A program made the position numbers and the translations under genes. Shown piece by piece: positions 27,050 to 36,147 of a stretch of 64,000 nucleotides of DNA (the first letter of the stretch is position 1; every line of letters starts with the position of its first letter). The notes under the pieces are model-generated. The model was given only the letters and a program-made list of their open reading frames with translations. It did not search any database and was not told where the DNA came from. The DNA comes from Thermoleophilia bacterium (GTDB taxonomy: Bacteria > Actinomycetota > Thermoleophilia > UBA2241), in NCBI GenBank assembly GCA_041393415.1, contig JAWKKE010000001.1:980620-1044619 (forward strand), written 5' to 3'.

Positions 27050-28096
27050 TCACTTGATCGCGGCGCGCACGTTCACGTTCGCACCGCACATAGAACAGAA
27101 GGTTCCCCGAAGGGCGAGGTCCTCAACCGCCACTCCCGTTCTGCGCACCAACAGCCTGTGGCAACGTGGGCACACGGTGTTCTGCCCCTCGTGTCCCGGC
27201 ACGTTGCCCACGTAGACGAAACGCAATCCCTCTTCCTCACCGATCTTGACCGCGCGCTGCAGCGTCGCGATCGGCGTCGCGGGCAGGTGGGCGTACTCAA
27301 GGTATGGCAAGAAACGCGTGACGTGCCACGGCGTTTCTGGACCAAGCTTGTCGGCAATCCATCGGGCGATTTCGCGCAGCGTGTGCTCGTCGTCGTTGAG
27401 TGTTGGGATAACGTTGGTCACAATCTCAACATGACAGCCATGCTCGATCTTGGCACGCTCGGCCGCCGCTAGCACCGGTGCAAAGTGGCGGATGCGGCAG
27501 AGTTCACGGTATTGGTCGTCACTGAACCCTTTGACATCGACGCGGTATGCGTCGATGTGGGGCGCAACGACGTCCAGCGCATCTTCCGTAACGTATCCGT
27601 TCGTTACCATGACCGTGTAGAGACCGTGCTCGTGCGCGGTCTGGGCCCCGTCAAGGATGTACTCAAGCCAAATGGTGGGCTCGTTGTACGTCCAGGCCAC
27701 CCCCTGGCAGTCGTTGTGCTCCGCCAGCACGGGGATGTTGCGCACCGGCAGCGAGCGAAGGTCCCGTGTTGCCTCTGCCGGATCCGCATGAGCGATCTGC
27801 CAATTCTGGCAGTGCCGACAGGCGAAGTTGCAGCCAAGACTCCCCAACGACAAGACGGTCGACCCTGGGAAGAAGTGATAGAGCGGTTTCTTCTCTATGG
27901 GGTCGGCCGCAACACTGCAAACCTGCCCATAGGTGATCGCGAACAGAGTGCCATCCCGATTCACGCGCGCCCGGCAGGCCCCACTCTTGCCAGGCTTGAT
28001 CGTGCAGAGGCGTGGACACACGCGGCATTCAACAACCCCGTCTGCACGCTGCTCGTACAGCATCGCTTCATGCCACCGGGACTCGTCGCCCACCAT
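27050..28096 (-). CDS. amrS: AmmeMemoRadiSam system radical SAM enzyme (AmrS family)
   Basis: 348 residues. The radical-SAM 4Fe-4S motif is CNFACRHCQNWQ (CxxxCxxC), preceded by an N-terminal Cys cluster (CRVCPRLC ... GACRARVN) and followed by TYNEPTIWLEY and DVKGFSDD, all typical of AmrS/PflA-like proteins; the C-terminus has CPRCHR and CSMCGANV pairs that may bind a second metal site. The reaction is unknown; the family usually sits with AmrA and AmrB, neither of which is in the window. ATG 28096 has GGGAGAG upstream. It is divergent from another radical-SAM gene, sharing a 141-base promoter region. Confidence 0.86.
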   Translation of the reverse strand: MVGDESRWHEAMLYEQRADGVVECRVCPRLCTIKPGKSGACRARVNRDGTLFAITYGQVCSVAADPIEKKPLYHFFPGSTVLSLGSLGCNFACRHCQNWQIAHADPAEATRDLRSLPVRNIPVLAEHNDCQGVAWTYNEPTIWLEYILDGAQTAHEHGLYTVMVTNGYVTEDALDVVAPHIDAYRVDVKGFSDDQYRELCRIRHFAPVLAAAERAKIEHGCHVEIVTNVIPTLNDDEHTLREIARWIADKLGPETPWHVTRFLPYLEYAHLPATPIATLQRAVKIGEEEGLRFVYVGNVPGHEGQNTVCPRCHRLLVRRTGVAVEDLALRGTFCSMCGANVNVRAAIK

Positions 28097-28149
28097 GCTC
28101 TCCCTCCGCGCCACCGACGGCCACCACAGCCAGAACCTAGATTCTACCC

Positions 28150-28158
28150 TGCTATACT
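28150..28158 (+). promoter_or_regulatory. extended -10 promoter element TGCTATACT
   Basis: TGCTATACT lies about 80 bases before the ATG of the TatD-associated radical-SAM gene. The same nine-base extended -10 occurs on the minus strand before gyrB and before the GHKL-HTH gene next to oriC. No good -35 is visible. It could drive the long operon running to kdd. Confidence 0.45.
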
Positions 28159-28237
28159 CGCTAGTGTCGCTCGCAGCCGATCATCAGCGCCCCGACGAGA
28201 AGCATATGCCTCCGGCCCATAGCGCCCCCCGAAGCCA

Positions 28238-28891
28238 ATGATCGAGAACGCACCCCGCTCAGGCGGCAACATCGCCTATCGAGGAGCAAGCGGAGCCATC
28301 TACCTGAACATCACGAACAGGTGCTCATCAGACTGCGTGTTCTGCCTGCGCACCTGGACTGACGGTATCTACGGGACGGATCTTCGCTTGGCAGACGAAC
28401 CGGCGACAGAAGACATCCTGGCGGCAATCGAGTACGCATACATGGAGGGACCCGCCCCCGAAGTAGTCTTCTGCGGTCTCGGCGAGCCAACGATGCGCCT
28501 TGATGTCGTCCTCGCGGTGACAGAATGGCTTCGCCTGCGCCGCATCAGAACGCGCCTCAACACAAACGGCCACGCCGCGCTCCTGAACCCCTCCGTCGAA
28601 GTCGCGGCCGCATTAGCCGAGGCGGGCCTCTGCGCCGTAGCCGTAAGCCTCAACGCAGCGGACCCGCTTGCCTACAACGCCATCTGCCGACCGACCTTCG
28701 CCAAAGCGTATCGGGCAGTCCTCGAGTTCGCCGGCGACTGTGTTGCCAACAGCATCGAGACGACTCTGACCGCCGTCGACCTGCCCGAGGCAGACATCCC
28801 CGGATGTGAGGTCCTTGCGCAACGCCTCGGCGCAGCTTTCCGCGCCCGCCGCCTCGTCACTTCGGCACAGCAGAGAGAGGAAGAGCCATGA
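28238..28891 (+). CDS. TatD-associated radical SAM protein
   Basis: 217 residues. The cluster motif CSSDCVFCLR (CxxxCxxC with CVFC) at about residues 30-39 follows IYLNITNRC, and VVFCGLGEPTMRLD is the GGE-type SAM motif; this layout matches the TatD-associated radical-SAM family (TIGR04038-like). The family is small, and its reaction is unknown. No tatD gene is adjacent here. The C-terminal TTLTAVDLPEADIPGCEVLAQRLGA fits the family end. Its stop overlaps the response-regulator start, so it appears to be the first gene of the operon that leads to the lysine-fermentation genes. Confidence 0.78.
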   Translation: MIENAPRSGGNIAYRGASGAIYLNITNRCSSDCVFCLRTWTDGIYGTDLRLADEPATEDILAAIEYAYMEGPAPEVVFCGLGEPTMRLDVVLAVTEWLRLRRIRTRLNTNGHAALLNPSVEVAAALAEAGLCAVAVSLNAADPLAYNAICRPTFAKAYRAVLEFAGDCVANSIETTLTAVDLPEADIPGCEVLAQRLGAAFRARRLVTSAQQREEEP

Positions 28892-29595
28892 CCGAGAGTG
28901 GAGCGCGCATCTTGCTCGTCGATGACGAGGAGCCGATTCTCAAGCTGCTGCGGTTCCCTTTGGAGAAGGAAGGCTACCAGGTGGACACCGCCAGAGACGG
29001 CGCAGAGGCTCTAGAGACGTTCGCACGCATGACCTTCGACCTTGTCATCCTCGACCTCATGCTCCCGCAGATCGACGGCATGGAAGTCTGCCGACGCATC
29101 CGCGCCCAGAGTATTGTGCCGATCATCATGCTCACAGCGAAGTCCGACGAGTTCGACAAGGTGCTTGGACTCGAGATCGGCGCCGACGACTACATCACTA
29201 AGGACAAGTTCAGTTTGCGGGAGTTTCGCAGTCGCGTGCGAGCCCAGCTGCGCCGCGCCGAAATGACGCGAAGCCAAGAGGCAGCCAAGAAGGATGTGAT
29301 TCGCGTCGACGAGCTCGAAGTCGATCTCTTGAAGCGCAATGTGACCGTGCGCAACACCAAGGTTGACCTCACGTACATCGAATTCGAGATCCTCAAGACG
29401 CTCGTCTCACATCCTGGTCGCGTGTACAGTCGTCAGCTGCTCCTGCAACTCGTCTGGGGCGACTCCGACTACCGCGACGCACGAACGGTCGACGTACACA
29501 TCCGCCACCTTCGCGAGAAGCTCGAGCGAGAGCCCAAGGACCCGGAGTACATCTTCACTGTTCGCAACATCGGCTACCGGTTTCGCGAGTTCTAG
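28888..29595 (+). CDS. OmpR/PhoB-family response regulator
   Basis: 235 residues. Receiver domain with acidic pair D12/D13, phospho-acceptor D56 (VILDLMLP), T83 and K105; in the last motif the usual KPF reads KDKF. The C-terminal winged helix ends with YIFTVRNIGYRF, the OmpR/PhoB signature. It should bind direct repeats when phosphorylated by the histidine kinase that follows 39 bases later. ATG 28888 overlaps the radical-SAM stop and has AGGAAGAG upstream. Its position in front of kamDE suggests it controls amino-acid fermentation or responds to its substrates; that is inference. Confidence 0.92.
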   Translation: MTESGARILLVDDEEPILKLLRFPLEKEGYQVDTARDGAEALETFARMTFDLVILDLMLPQIDGMEVCRRIRAQSIVPIIMLTAKSDEFDKVLGLEIGADDYITKDKFSLREFRSRVRAQLRRAEMTRSQEAAKKDVIRVDELEVDLLKRNVTVRNTKVDLTYIEFEILKTLVSHPGRVYSRQLLLQLVWGDSDYRDARTVDVHIRHLREKLEREPKDPEYIFTVRNIGYRFREF

Positions 29596-29634
29596 CCCGA
29601 GCGCACGCCACCCGCCACGACATAGACATCGCCC

Positions 29635-31434
29635 GTGCTATTCCGCTCAGTCAAGAATTGGCTCACCGTCCTGATCCTGGCGCTCGTTACGCTCGCGATG
29701 GCGGTTGCCTGGGCCTACGTCGTGCCGCCACTTCTCGGGCGGCTCGACCAGCAGAAGCTCGCCGACCAGCGCGGCAACGCGACGGTGATCAGCGACAAGG
29801 TGCGAGGCTACGTCGGGTTTGACGCAGAGACCGGCGAGACACTCATCATCCCCGACATCACCAGCCTGCAAGATGCAGTCGACGGCCTACAGGAGCAACT
29901 CAACACCAGAGTAATCGTGCTCGAGAGAGATCTTGAGGTCGCCGTCGACACAGGCGGCGCGGGCGAGTTCGACGTGCAGGAGTACCCGAACGCGCGCGAA
30001 GCCCTGCTCACCGGCGCCGTCTCGACTCGAATTGTCACCACAGAATCGGGCCGGTACGCCACCACCGCGGTTCCGCTCTTCGCCACCGACAGCCCCGATA
30101 CGGTATCTGCCGTTGTCCTTGTCAGTTCGTTTCTCGGCGATGTCGACAAAGCCGTGCAAGAGGTCCAGGGGCAGTTCTTCCAGGCCCTGCTCCTCGCGAT
30201 CGGCATCAGCCTCCTTCTTGGCTACCTGGTCTCCTTCTTCATTGCCAGACGTCTCAAGCGCATCGAACGCAGCGCTGAAGCCATCGCCACCGGCGACCTC
30301 ACTGCTAAGGTCCCCGACGCCCACGACGACGAGATCGGGCAGCTAGCAGACGCCTTCAACATCATGGCAGAGCGGCTGCGCAACGCCTTCGCGCAAGTCG
30401 AGAACGAGAGGGATCGCGTCGAGGTGCTTCTGAACGATCTTAGCGAAGGGGTCATCGGTCTGTCCGCAGAAGGGACCGTCATGATCGCCAATCCCGCCGC
30501 GGGAGAGTTGCTCGACGAAGGCGACTTGCTGGGCGCCGGCCTGGAGGATGTCTTCCCTCAGGAGGTAGCTGAAGCGTGGCAGGAGTCCCACAAGCACGCC
30601 ACCGTCGAGACGACGGTCTTCGTGCTCGGCGAGCGCACTCTCGAGGCCACAACCTACCCCGTCGGCGCAGGCGCAGACTTCACGTTCATCATTGTCTTGC
30701 GCGATGTCACGGCGCGCGCTCGCCTCGACCGCGCGCGCCGTGACCTCATCGCCAACGCGTCGCACGAATTCAAGACTCCGCTCTTTTCGCTCGCCGGCTC
30801 ACTCGAGTTGATCGACGAAGGCGAGCTGAGTCCTGAGGAACAGCGCGACTTCCTCCAGATCATGCGCCAGCAAGTTGATCGCCTGAGCAATCTCGCCGTG
30901 AGTATGTTGGACCTCTCGCGCGTCGAGGCCGGCTCGTTTGAACTCCACCCTGAGAACGTCGAGCTACAAGCGGTTGCGGGCAGCGTTCTCGACGAGTTTC
31001 AGGCGCAAGCACAGGCCAAAGGGGTCGCGCTCCAGTTGTTCGGCGGCGAAGGCGACACAGCGTGGTGCGATGAGCAACGGCTTGCCCAAGTACTCCGTGC
31101 GCTCATTGACAATGCCGTCAAGTTCTCGCCGTCCGGTAGCACCGTGCGCGTGACCGCGGAAGCAGACGAGACGACCGCGACAATCGTTGTCAGCGACGAC
31201 GGCCCGGGCATTCCGGAAGAGGAACTCCCGCACGTTTTCGAGCGTTTCCACCGCGGCAAGCAGGAACGGGCAACCACGTTTGGCGCGGGCCTGGGTCTCT
31301 CTATCGCACGAGAGCTGACCGAACTCCTCGGTGGCCATATTAGGGCCGCTTCGAGCAATGGCGGCGGCGCGGTATTCACCGTACAACTGCCTCGAGCGGC
31401 CAACCGGCGTGTGCCGGGATCGAGCTCCGCATGA
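29635..31434 (+). CDS. sensor histidine kinase (HAMP-PAS-HisKA-HATPase)
   Basis: 599 residues. Membrane span 1 at about 9-30, an extracytoplasmic sensor domain to about 182, span 2 at about 183-204, HAMP to about 258, a PAS domain (about 262-360), HisKA with phospho-acceptor H377 (NASHEFKTP), and a HATPase_c domain with N-box LRALIDNAVKFSP and DDGPGIPEEE. The layout is that of PhoR/WalK-like kinases. GTG start at 29635 lies 39 bases after the response regulator. Its stop overlaps the ATG of the next gene. The ligand of the outer domain is unknown. Confidence 0.92.
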   Translation: MLFRSVKNWLTVLILALVTLAMAVAWAYVVPPLLGRLDQQKLADQRGNATVISDKVRGYVGFDAETGETLIIPDITSLQDAVDGLQEQLNTRVIVLERDLEVAVDTGGAGEFDVQEYPNAREALLTGAVSTRIVTTESGRYATTAVPLFATDSPDTVSAVVLVSSFLGDVDKAVQEVQGQFFQALLLAIGISLLLGYLVSFFIARRLKRIERSAEAIATGDLTAKVPDAHDDEIGQLADAFNIMAERLRNAFAQVENERDRVEVLLNDLSEGVIGLSAEGTVMIANPAAGELLDEGDLLGAGLEDVFPQEVAEAWQESHKHATVETTVFVLGERTLEATTYPVGAGADFTFIIVLRDVTARARLDRARRDLIANASHEFKTPLFSLAGSLELIDEGELSPEEQRDFLQIMRQQVDRLSNLAVSMLDLSRVEAGSFELHPENVELQAVAGSVLDEFQAQAQAKGVALQLFGGEGDTAWCDEQRLAQVLRALIDNAVKFSPSGSTVRVTAEADETTATIVVSDDGPGIPEEELPHVFERFHRGKQERATTFGAGLGLSIARELTELLGGHIRAASSNGGGAVFTVQLPRAANRRVPGSSSA

Positions 31435-32546
31435 CAAGCTGCCAACAGATCTCCACGTCCCCGCCGGGCGAAGACGTTCCGGAACACGCTACCCTTGAGA
31501 AGTGTCTCGCTGCCTCAGCATCGTCGACCGTCGCAGTCATCGGCCTCGCCAAGAACGTAGGCAAGACCACAGCCGTGAACGAGCTGCTCGCCACGAGCTC
31601 GCATCGTCTTGGCCTCACCTCGCTGGGTCTCGACGGCGAGGCGGTCGATCATGTCAGCGGCTTGCCCAAACCAAGAATCGCCCCGCCCAGGGGCGCGCTG
31701 ATCGCCACCACCGAGGGATCTCTGCAACGGTCAGGCTACGAGCTTGGGTCGATTGAGAGGCTCCCCTTCCGAACGGCGCTGGGAGCCGTCGTCGTGGGCA
31801 CGGCCAGCGGAGTCGGATGTGTCGAGGTCAGCGGTCCCACAACCCTGGAGGAGCTCCGCTTGACCGTCGCTCGCCTCCACGAACGAGGCGCGGAGAAAGT
31901 GCTCGTTGACGGTGCCCTGAACCGCCTCGGCAGCGCTTCACCTCGTGTGAGCGAAGGCGTGATCCTGGCAACAGGGGCAGTCATTGGCGACACCGTTGCC
32001 GACGTGGTCCGCGCAACGGTGGCGGCAGTCGAAGCCCTGACGCTGCCACAAATCTCGGCAACGGGATCGCGTGCACTCACCGCCGTCCGAGAGTCCGGAG
32101 AGAGACTGATGGCGTTTGACAGCGAATGGCGTCGGGTCTCGTTCCCCGCGCGTTCCGGGCTCTCTTCGAGATCTGAGTTCGCGCGCGAGACGGCCGACCG
32201 GCGCCCCGCACGGATCTACTTCGAAGGCGCGCTCACCGACGAGGTGCTCGAGAGTCTTGTCAGAGTGCTCCCCGCGAAACAAGAACTCAACCTGATCGTC
32301 CGCGATCCTACCGTCATCGTGGCACCGGCCTCGCGAGTGCACCAGTTTCTCCAACGCGGCCTGCGACTCGAAGTGCAGACCGCCCTCAATCTCCTGGCCG
32401 TCACGGTGAGTCCGTTTCGGCCCGTGAACCGGCCTGACGGCGCAGAACTCTTCGACTCCCTAGCCGCTGCGCTAGGAGAGCGCACGGCGCTCTACGACGT
32501 CGTCGGCGGCCGCGCGTCTCCGGCGAAACCGCAGAGGCATCTGTGA
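31431..32546 (+). CDS. P-loop protein, possible KamB-like aminomutase accessory factor
   Basis: 371 residues with a Walker A GLAKNVGKTT at about residues 38-47 and the segment SLGLDGEAVDHVSG after it; later LILATGAVIGDT-type sequence (VILATGAVIGDT). No other domain is recognised with certainty. Lysine 5,6-aminomutase loci in Clostridia and Fusobacteria often carry KamB, a P-loop protein thought to protect or reactivate the B12 enzyme. The position directly before kamD, with start ATG overlapping the kinase stop, supports that role, but sequence similarity to KamB was not tested. It should be checked against a KamB profile. Confidence 0.55.
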   Translation: MTSCQQISTSPPGEDVPEHATLEKCLAASASSTVAVIGLAKNVGKTTAVNELLATSSHRLGLTSLGLDGEAVDHVSGLPKPRIAPPRGALIATTEGSLQRSGYELGSIERLPFRTALGAVVVGTASGVGCVEVSGPTTLEELRLTVARLHERGAEKVLVDGALNRLGSASPRVSEGVILATGAVIGDTVADVVRATVAAVEALTLPQISATGSRALTAVRESGERLMAFDSEWRRVSFPARSGLSSRSEFARETADRRPARIYFEGALTDEVLESLVRVLPAKQELNLIVRDPTVIVAPASRVHQFLQRGLRLEVQTALNLLAVTVSPFRPVNRPDGAELFDSLAAALGERTALYDVVGGRASPAKPQRHL

Positions 32547-32579
32547 GACGCTCTGCGAATCTCCATGAAAGGAGCTGAT

Positions 32580-34199
32580 GTGGGGATCGGTTCACTCGAC
32601 CTCAACCCCGACCTTATTGCGCAAGCTCGTGCTGCCGCGGAGGCGATCGCGGATGAGGTTCAGGGCCACATAGACCGCCACACCACAGACGCCGCGGAGA
32701 GAGCCTCACTGCGATTGCTCGGCGTATCCGGCGTCGACGCTGCGGGCGTCCCGCTGGTCAATCGCATCGTGGAACAGTCCCGCGCCCTTGTCCCGTCCGG
32801 ACTCACCGTACCGTTTGCAGACCTGGTCAATCACTGCGGCGGCTCGGTCTCTCGTGCCACCGAGCAACTGGTGGATGGCGGGCTCCGGCTTGCGCCCATC
32901 TCTCCAGAGCGCCTGCCTGCGGCCGAGGCGCAGGCACGCAGATTGGCGACCCAAGGGGTAGCACAGATCGATGCGGCGCGGCGGCGCCGAGTCGATCTGG
33001 TGACTGAGCTGGGCGAACCGCAAACACCGTATGCCTACGTAATCGTCGCTACCGGCGACATCCGCGCGGACGCAGTCCAGGCTCAGGCGGCGGCGCGCGT
33101 TGGCGCCGACGTCATCGCAGTCATCCGCACGACGGCACAGAGCCTTCTCGACTACGTCCCACACGGTCTCACCACCGAGGGATTCGGCGGTACATACGCC
33201 ACGCAAGAGAACTTCCGCTACATGCGCTCAGCACTTGATGAAGTGGGCCGCGAGGTCGGTCGGTACATCCGTTTGTGCAACTACGCAAGCGGGCTGTGCA
33301 TGCCTGAGATCGCGGTGATGGGCGCCTTCGAGCGCTTGGACATGATGCTGAACGACTCTCTCTACGGCATCATCTTCCGTGACATCAACATGCAGCGCAC
33401 TTTCGTCGATCAGTACTTGTCCAGGCTCATCAATGCGAGAGCCGGCATCGTTATTAACACCGGTGAGGATAACTACCTGACAACTTCAGATGCCTTGGAA
33501 AAGTGTCACACGGTCATATGTTCAAACTTTATCAATGAAGCGTTTGCACTGAGAGCGCATCTCGAGCCGTGGCAGATCGGACTCGGTCACGCATTCGAGA
33601 TAAACCCTGAGTTGCCGGATCAGGTTGTTTACCAAATCGCCGATGCACTTCTTGTGAGAAGCCTCTTCCCTGACTATCCCCTCAAGTACATGCCGCCCAC
33701 GAAACATATGCAGGGCGACATATTTCAAGGTCATGTCATAGATGCCATGTTCAATCTGACGGGCATTCTTACACATCAACACATCATGTTGCTCGGCATG
33801 CTTACCGAGGCTCTCCACACGCCCCTGCTGCAGGACAGATACTTGAGTCTCCGCAACGCCAAGTACGTGTTCGACTCGTGCCGGCACTTGGCCGACGAAC
33901 TCTCCTATCGCCCTGACGGAATCATCGCGCAGCGTGCTCAGGACGTTCTCGCTCGGGCTGTCGAGCAGCTCGAGCACGTCCGTGACGTCGGCTTGTTCGC
34001 TGCCTTGAGCCATGGCGAGTTCGCTGATGTGCGTCGGGATCCCGATGGGGGCAGAGGCTTCGACGGCGTCTTCGTTCGGCATGCCGACTACGCCAATCCC
34101 GTCTACGACGCACTGCGTACCGGCACAATGTGCGGCCCTCCCTACCGTCCGGAAGAAAGGCCTAATCTTCCGGTGCTTCCTCGCGAGGTGCAGCGATGA
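32580..34199 (+). CDS. kamD: lysine 5,6-aminomutase alpha subunit
   Basis: 539 residues, close to the normal 516-530 for KamD and well short of the about 730-residue ornithine enzyme OraE. KamD binds PLP and adenosylcobalamin with KamE and shifts the terminal amino group of D-lysine or beta-lysine to carbon 5. Recognisable segments are CGGSVSRATEQLVDGG, AYVIVATGDIRADAVQAQAAARVGADVIAVIRTTAQS (core: GADVIAVIRTTAQS), and EGFGGTYATQENFRYMR. GTG 32580 is chosen because GAAAGGAG lies 6 bases upstream; an ATG at 32565 has none. Its stop overlaps the kamE start (ATGA). Confidence 0.93.
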   Translation: MGIGSLDLNPDLIAQARAAAEAIADEVQGHIDRHTTDAAERASLRLLGVSGVDAAGVPLVNRIVEQSRALVPSGLTVPFADLVNHCGGSVSRATEQLVDGGLRLAPISPERLPAAEAQARRLATQGVAQIDAARRRRVDLVTELGEPQTPYAYVIVATGDIRADAVQAQAAARVGADVIAVIRTTAQSLLDYVPHGLTTEGFGGTYATQENFRYMRSALDEVGREVGRYIRLCNYASGLCMPEIAVMGAFERLDMMLNDSLYGIIFRDINMQRTFVDQYLSRLINARAGIVINTGEDNYLTTSDALEKCHTVICSNFINEAFALRAHLEPWQIGLGHAFEINPELPDQVVYQIADALLVRSLFPDYPLKYMPPTKHMQGDIFQGHVIDAMFNLTGILTHQHIMLLGMLTEALHTPLLQDRYLSLRNAKYVFDSCRHLADELSYRPDGIIAQRAQDVLARAVEQLEHVRDVGLFAALSHGEFADVRRDPDGGRGFDGVFVRHADYANPVYDALRTGTMCGPPYRPEERPNLPVLPREVQR

Positions 34200-34948
34200 T
34201 CGTCGGCCCCTACGGAGACACCCACAACGATGGAGTTGTCCAGCTCTCCTTCACACTGCCAGTGCCCCATTCGCCAAAGGCTGCCGACATCGGCAGACAA
34301 CTCCTCGAACGAGTTGGGTTCCGTGACGTCACAATCGCTGAGTGTCGAGCCATTGATCCGAGCTTCACATTCTACGTTGCGTACGGCCACACCGATGTGG
34401 TCATCGACACGGACGCGGTGCGCGGTGACTATCTCGACGTCGCCGAGATGGACTTCTCCGGCGTCAACGCCTTGATTCGACAAAGCCTCGGGCGAAAGCT
34501 GATCGTGGTCGGCGCCGCCATCGAGACCGATGCTCACACGGTTGGCATTGATGCCATCATGAACATGAAAGGCTTCGCCGGGCAGTACGGTCTCGAGCGC
34601 TACCCTGAGATAGCGGCCGTCAATCTCGGCTCCCAAGTGCCAAGCGAGGCCCTCGTGCGCAAAGCTCTTGAATGCGAGGCCGATGCACTCCTGGTGTCAC
34701 AGATAGTCACACAGAAGGACATCCACGCCCAGAACCTGGCGAAGCTGGTCGAACTCCTCGAGGCGGAGGGGGTGCGCGAGCGCTTCATCGCCGTCGTGGG
34801 CGGTCCACGTATCTCGAACGCCTTCGCAAAGGAGCTCGGGTACGATGCAGGCTTTGGCCCCCACACGACACCACTGCAGGTTGCGGCCTATCTCGCTCAA
34901 GAAGCTACTCGGCGACACGCGCTGAGGGAAGGAGTGAATGGTGCCTGA
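34196..34948 (+). CDS. kamE: lysine 5,6-aminomutase beta subunit
   Basis: 250 residues. The cobalamin-binding DxHxxG motif is TDAHTVGID (D112, H114, G117), and K125 in NMKGFAGQYGLERYPE matches the lysine that links PLP in the family. A Rossmann domain follows (IAVVGGPRISN). With KamD it forms the B12- and PLP-dependent enzyme of lysine fermentation. The ATG overlaps the kamD stop, and its end overlaps the thiolase gene by 11 bases, showing a tightly coupled operon. Confidence 0.94.
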   Translation: MIVGPYGDTHNDGVVQLSFTLPVPHSPKAADIGRQLLERVGFRDVTIAECRAIDPSFTFYVAYGHTDVVIDTDAVRGDYLDVAEMDFSGVNALIRQSLGRKLIVVGAAIETDAHTVGIDAIMNMKGFAGQYGLERYPEIAAVNLGSQVPSEALVRKALECEADALLVSQIVTQKDIHAQNLAKLVELLEAEGVRERFIAVVGGPRISNAFAKELGYDAGFGPHTTPLQVAAYLAQEATRRHALREGVNGA

Positions 34949-36137
34949 CAACGGGGTCGTAATCCTCTCCGCTGTGCGCACAGCTCAAGCCCGGTTTCAG
35001 GGCGGCTTCGCCGCAACGCCCGCGGTCGATCTGGCGGCGACCGTCATGAGGGAAGCACTCCGAAGAGCAGGGGTACAGGGCGACCAGCTATCGGAAATCA
35101 TCTTCGGCAACGTCATTCAGGCCGGTCAAGGTCAAAACCCTGCTCGCCAAGCGGCGCTGCGCGCCGGCATTCCGGACCACGTGCCGGCCATGACAGTCAA
35201 CAGAGTCTGCGTATCGTCCTCAGCGGCCCTGGTGGCAGCCGCCAACGCGATTGCGGCAGGCGACGGTGACGTCTTCTTGGTCGGCGGCATGGAAAACATG
35301 ACACGGGCACCTTGGCTGCTGCCCGACATGCGTTCCGGATGTCGGATGGGAATGCCCGACGACAAAGTCTACGATGCGATGGTTTGGGATGCCCTATGGT
35401 GCGCGATTGGCGACTATCACATGGGCGTGACGGCCGAGAACCTGAGCAGAGCTTTCTCCATCTCCCGCGAAGAGCAGGATCGGGCTGCTCTCCTGAGCCA
35501 GATGCGAGCGGAGGCGGCCCTGGACTCTGGTCGCTTCATCGACGAGGTTGTTCCCGTACTCGTCCCACAGCGACGAGGCGAGTCTCACGCTGTGACGCTT
35601 GATGAATGCCCGCGCCGCGGAACAACGATGGAGGCACTAGCGCAGTTGCGGCCCTTCTTCGTTGCCGACGGATCCGTTACTGCCGGCAACTCCTCCGCCA
35701 TCGCAGACGGAGCCAGCGCACTTGTCGTTGCTTCGCGTCGCGCGGTTGCCGGTCTCGGACTGTCGCCGATTGCCGAGCTAATCAGCCACGCCACGATCGG
35801 CGTGGCCCCCGACATCATGGGCCTCGGAGCGGTGAGGAGCGCCCAGGCCGCCCTCGACAGGGCCGGACTCGCCTCGACCGACGTAGATCTCGCTGAGTTC
35901 AACGAGGCCTTTGCGTGCGTTTCCGTTCTGGCCACTAGGGAGCTGAGGCTCGATCCCGGCATTGTTAATGTGAACGGTGGCGCCATCGCTCTCGGACATC
36001 CTGTTGGCAGCAGTGGGACGCGTATCATCGTGACGCTCATCCATGAGCTGCGTCGCCGAGGCAAGGAGTTGGGTCTCGCAAGCGCCTGCGTGGGCGGCGG
36101 CCAGGGAGCCGGCGTAGTCATCCGCGTTCTGAACTGA
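34938..36137 (+). CDS. acetyl-CoA acetyltransferase (thiolase family)
   Basis: 399 residues. Nucleophile Cys in NRVCVSSSAALVAA (C91), NEAFA, GHPVGSSGTR with the catalytic His, and the second Cys in ACVGGGQGAG are present, so it is a catalytic thiolase. The residues after the first Cys (CVSSSAA rather than CGSGLQA) are a variant. It could form acetoacetyl-CoA for butyrate-type fermentation, or act on the acetoacetyl/aminobutyryl-CoA products of lysine breakdown. Start ATG 34938 has AAGGAG just upstream. It lies where kce would be expected in lysine loci, which the window does not contain. Confidence 0.9.
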   Translation: MVPDNGVVILSAVRTAQARFQGGFAATPAVDLAATVMREALRRAGVQGDQLSEIIFGNVIQAGQGQNPARQAALRAGIPDHVPAMTVNRVCVSSSAALVAAANAIAAGDGDVFLVGGMENMTRAPWLLPDMRSGCRMGMPDDKVYDAMVWDALWCAIGDYHMGVTAENLSRAFSISREEQDRAALLSQMRAEAALDSGRFIDEVVPVLVPQRRGESHAVTLDECPRRGTTMEALAQLRPFFVADGSVTAGNSSAIADGASALVVASRRAVAGLGLSPIAELISHATIGVAPDIMGLGAVRSAQAALDRAGLASTDVDLAEFNEAFACVSVLATRELRLDPGIVNVNGGAIALGHPVGSSGTRIIVTLIHELRRRGKELGLASACVGGGQGAGVVIRVLN

Positions 36138-36147
36138 GGAGGAAGCC

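Noticed and set aside
32580..34948. Ornithine 4,5-aminomutase (OraE/OraS)
   Set aside because: Subunit sizes of about 540 and 250 residues fit KamD/KamE; OraE is about 730 and OraS about 120.
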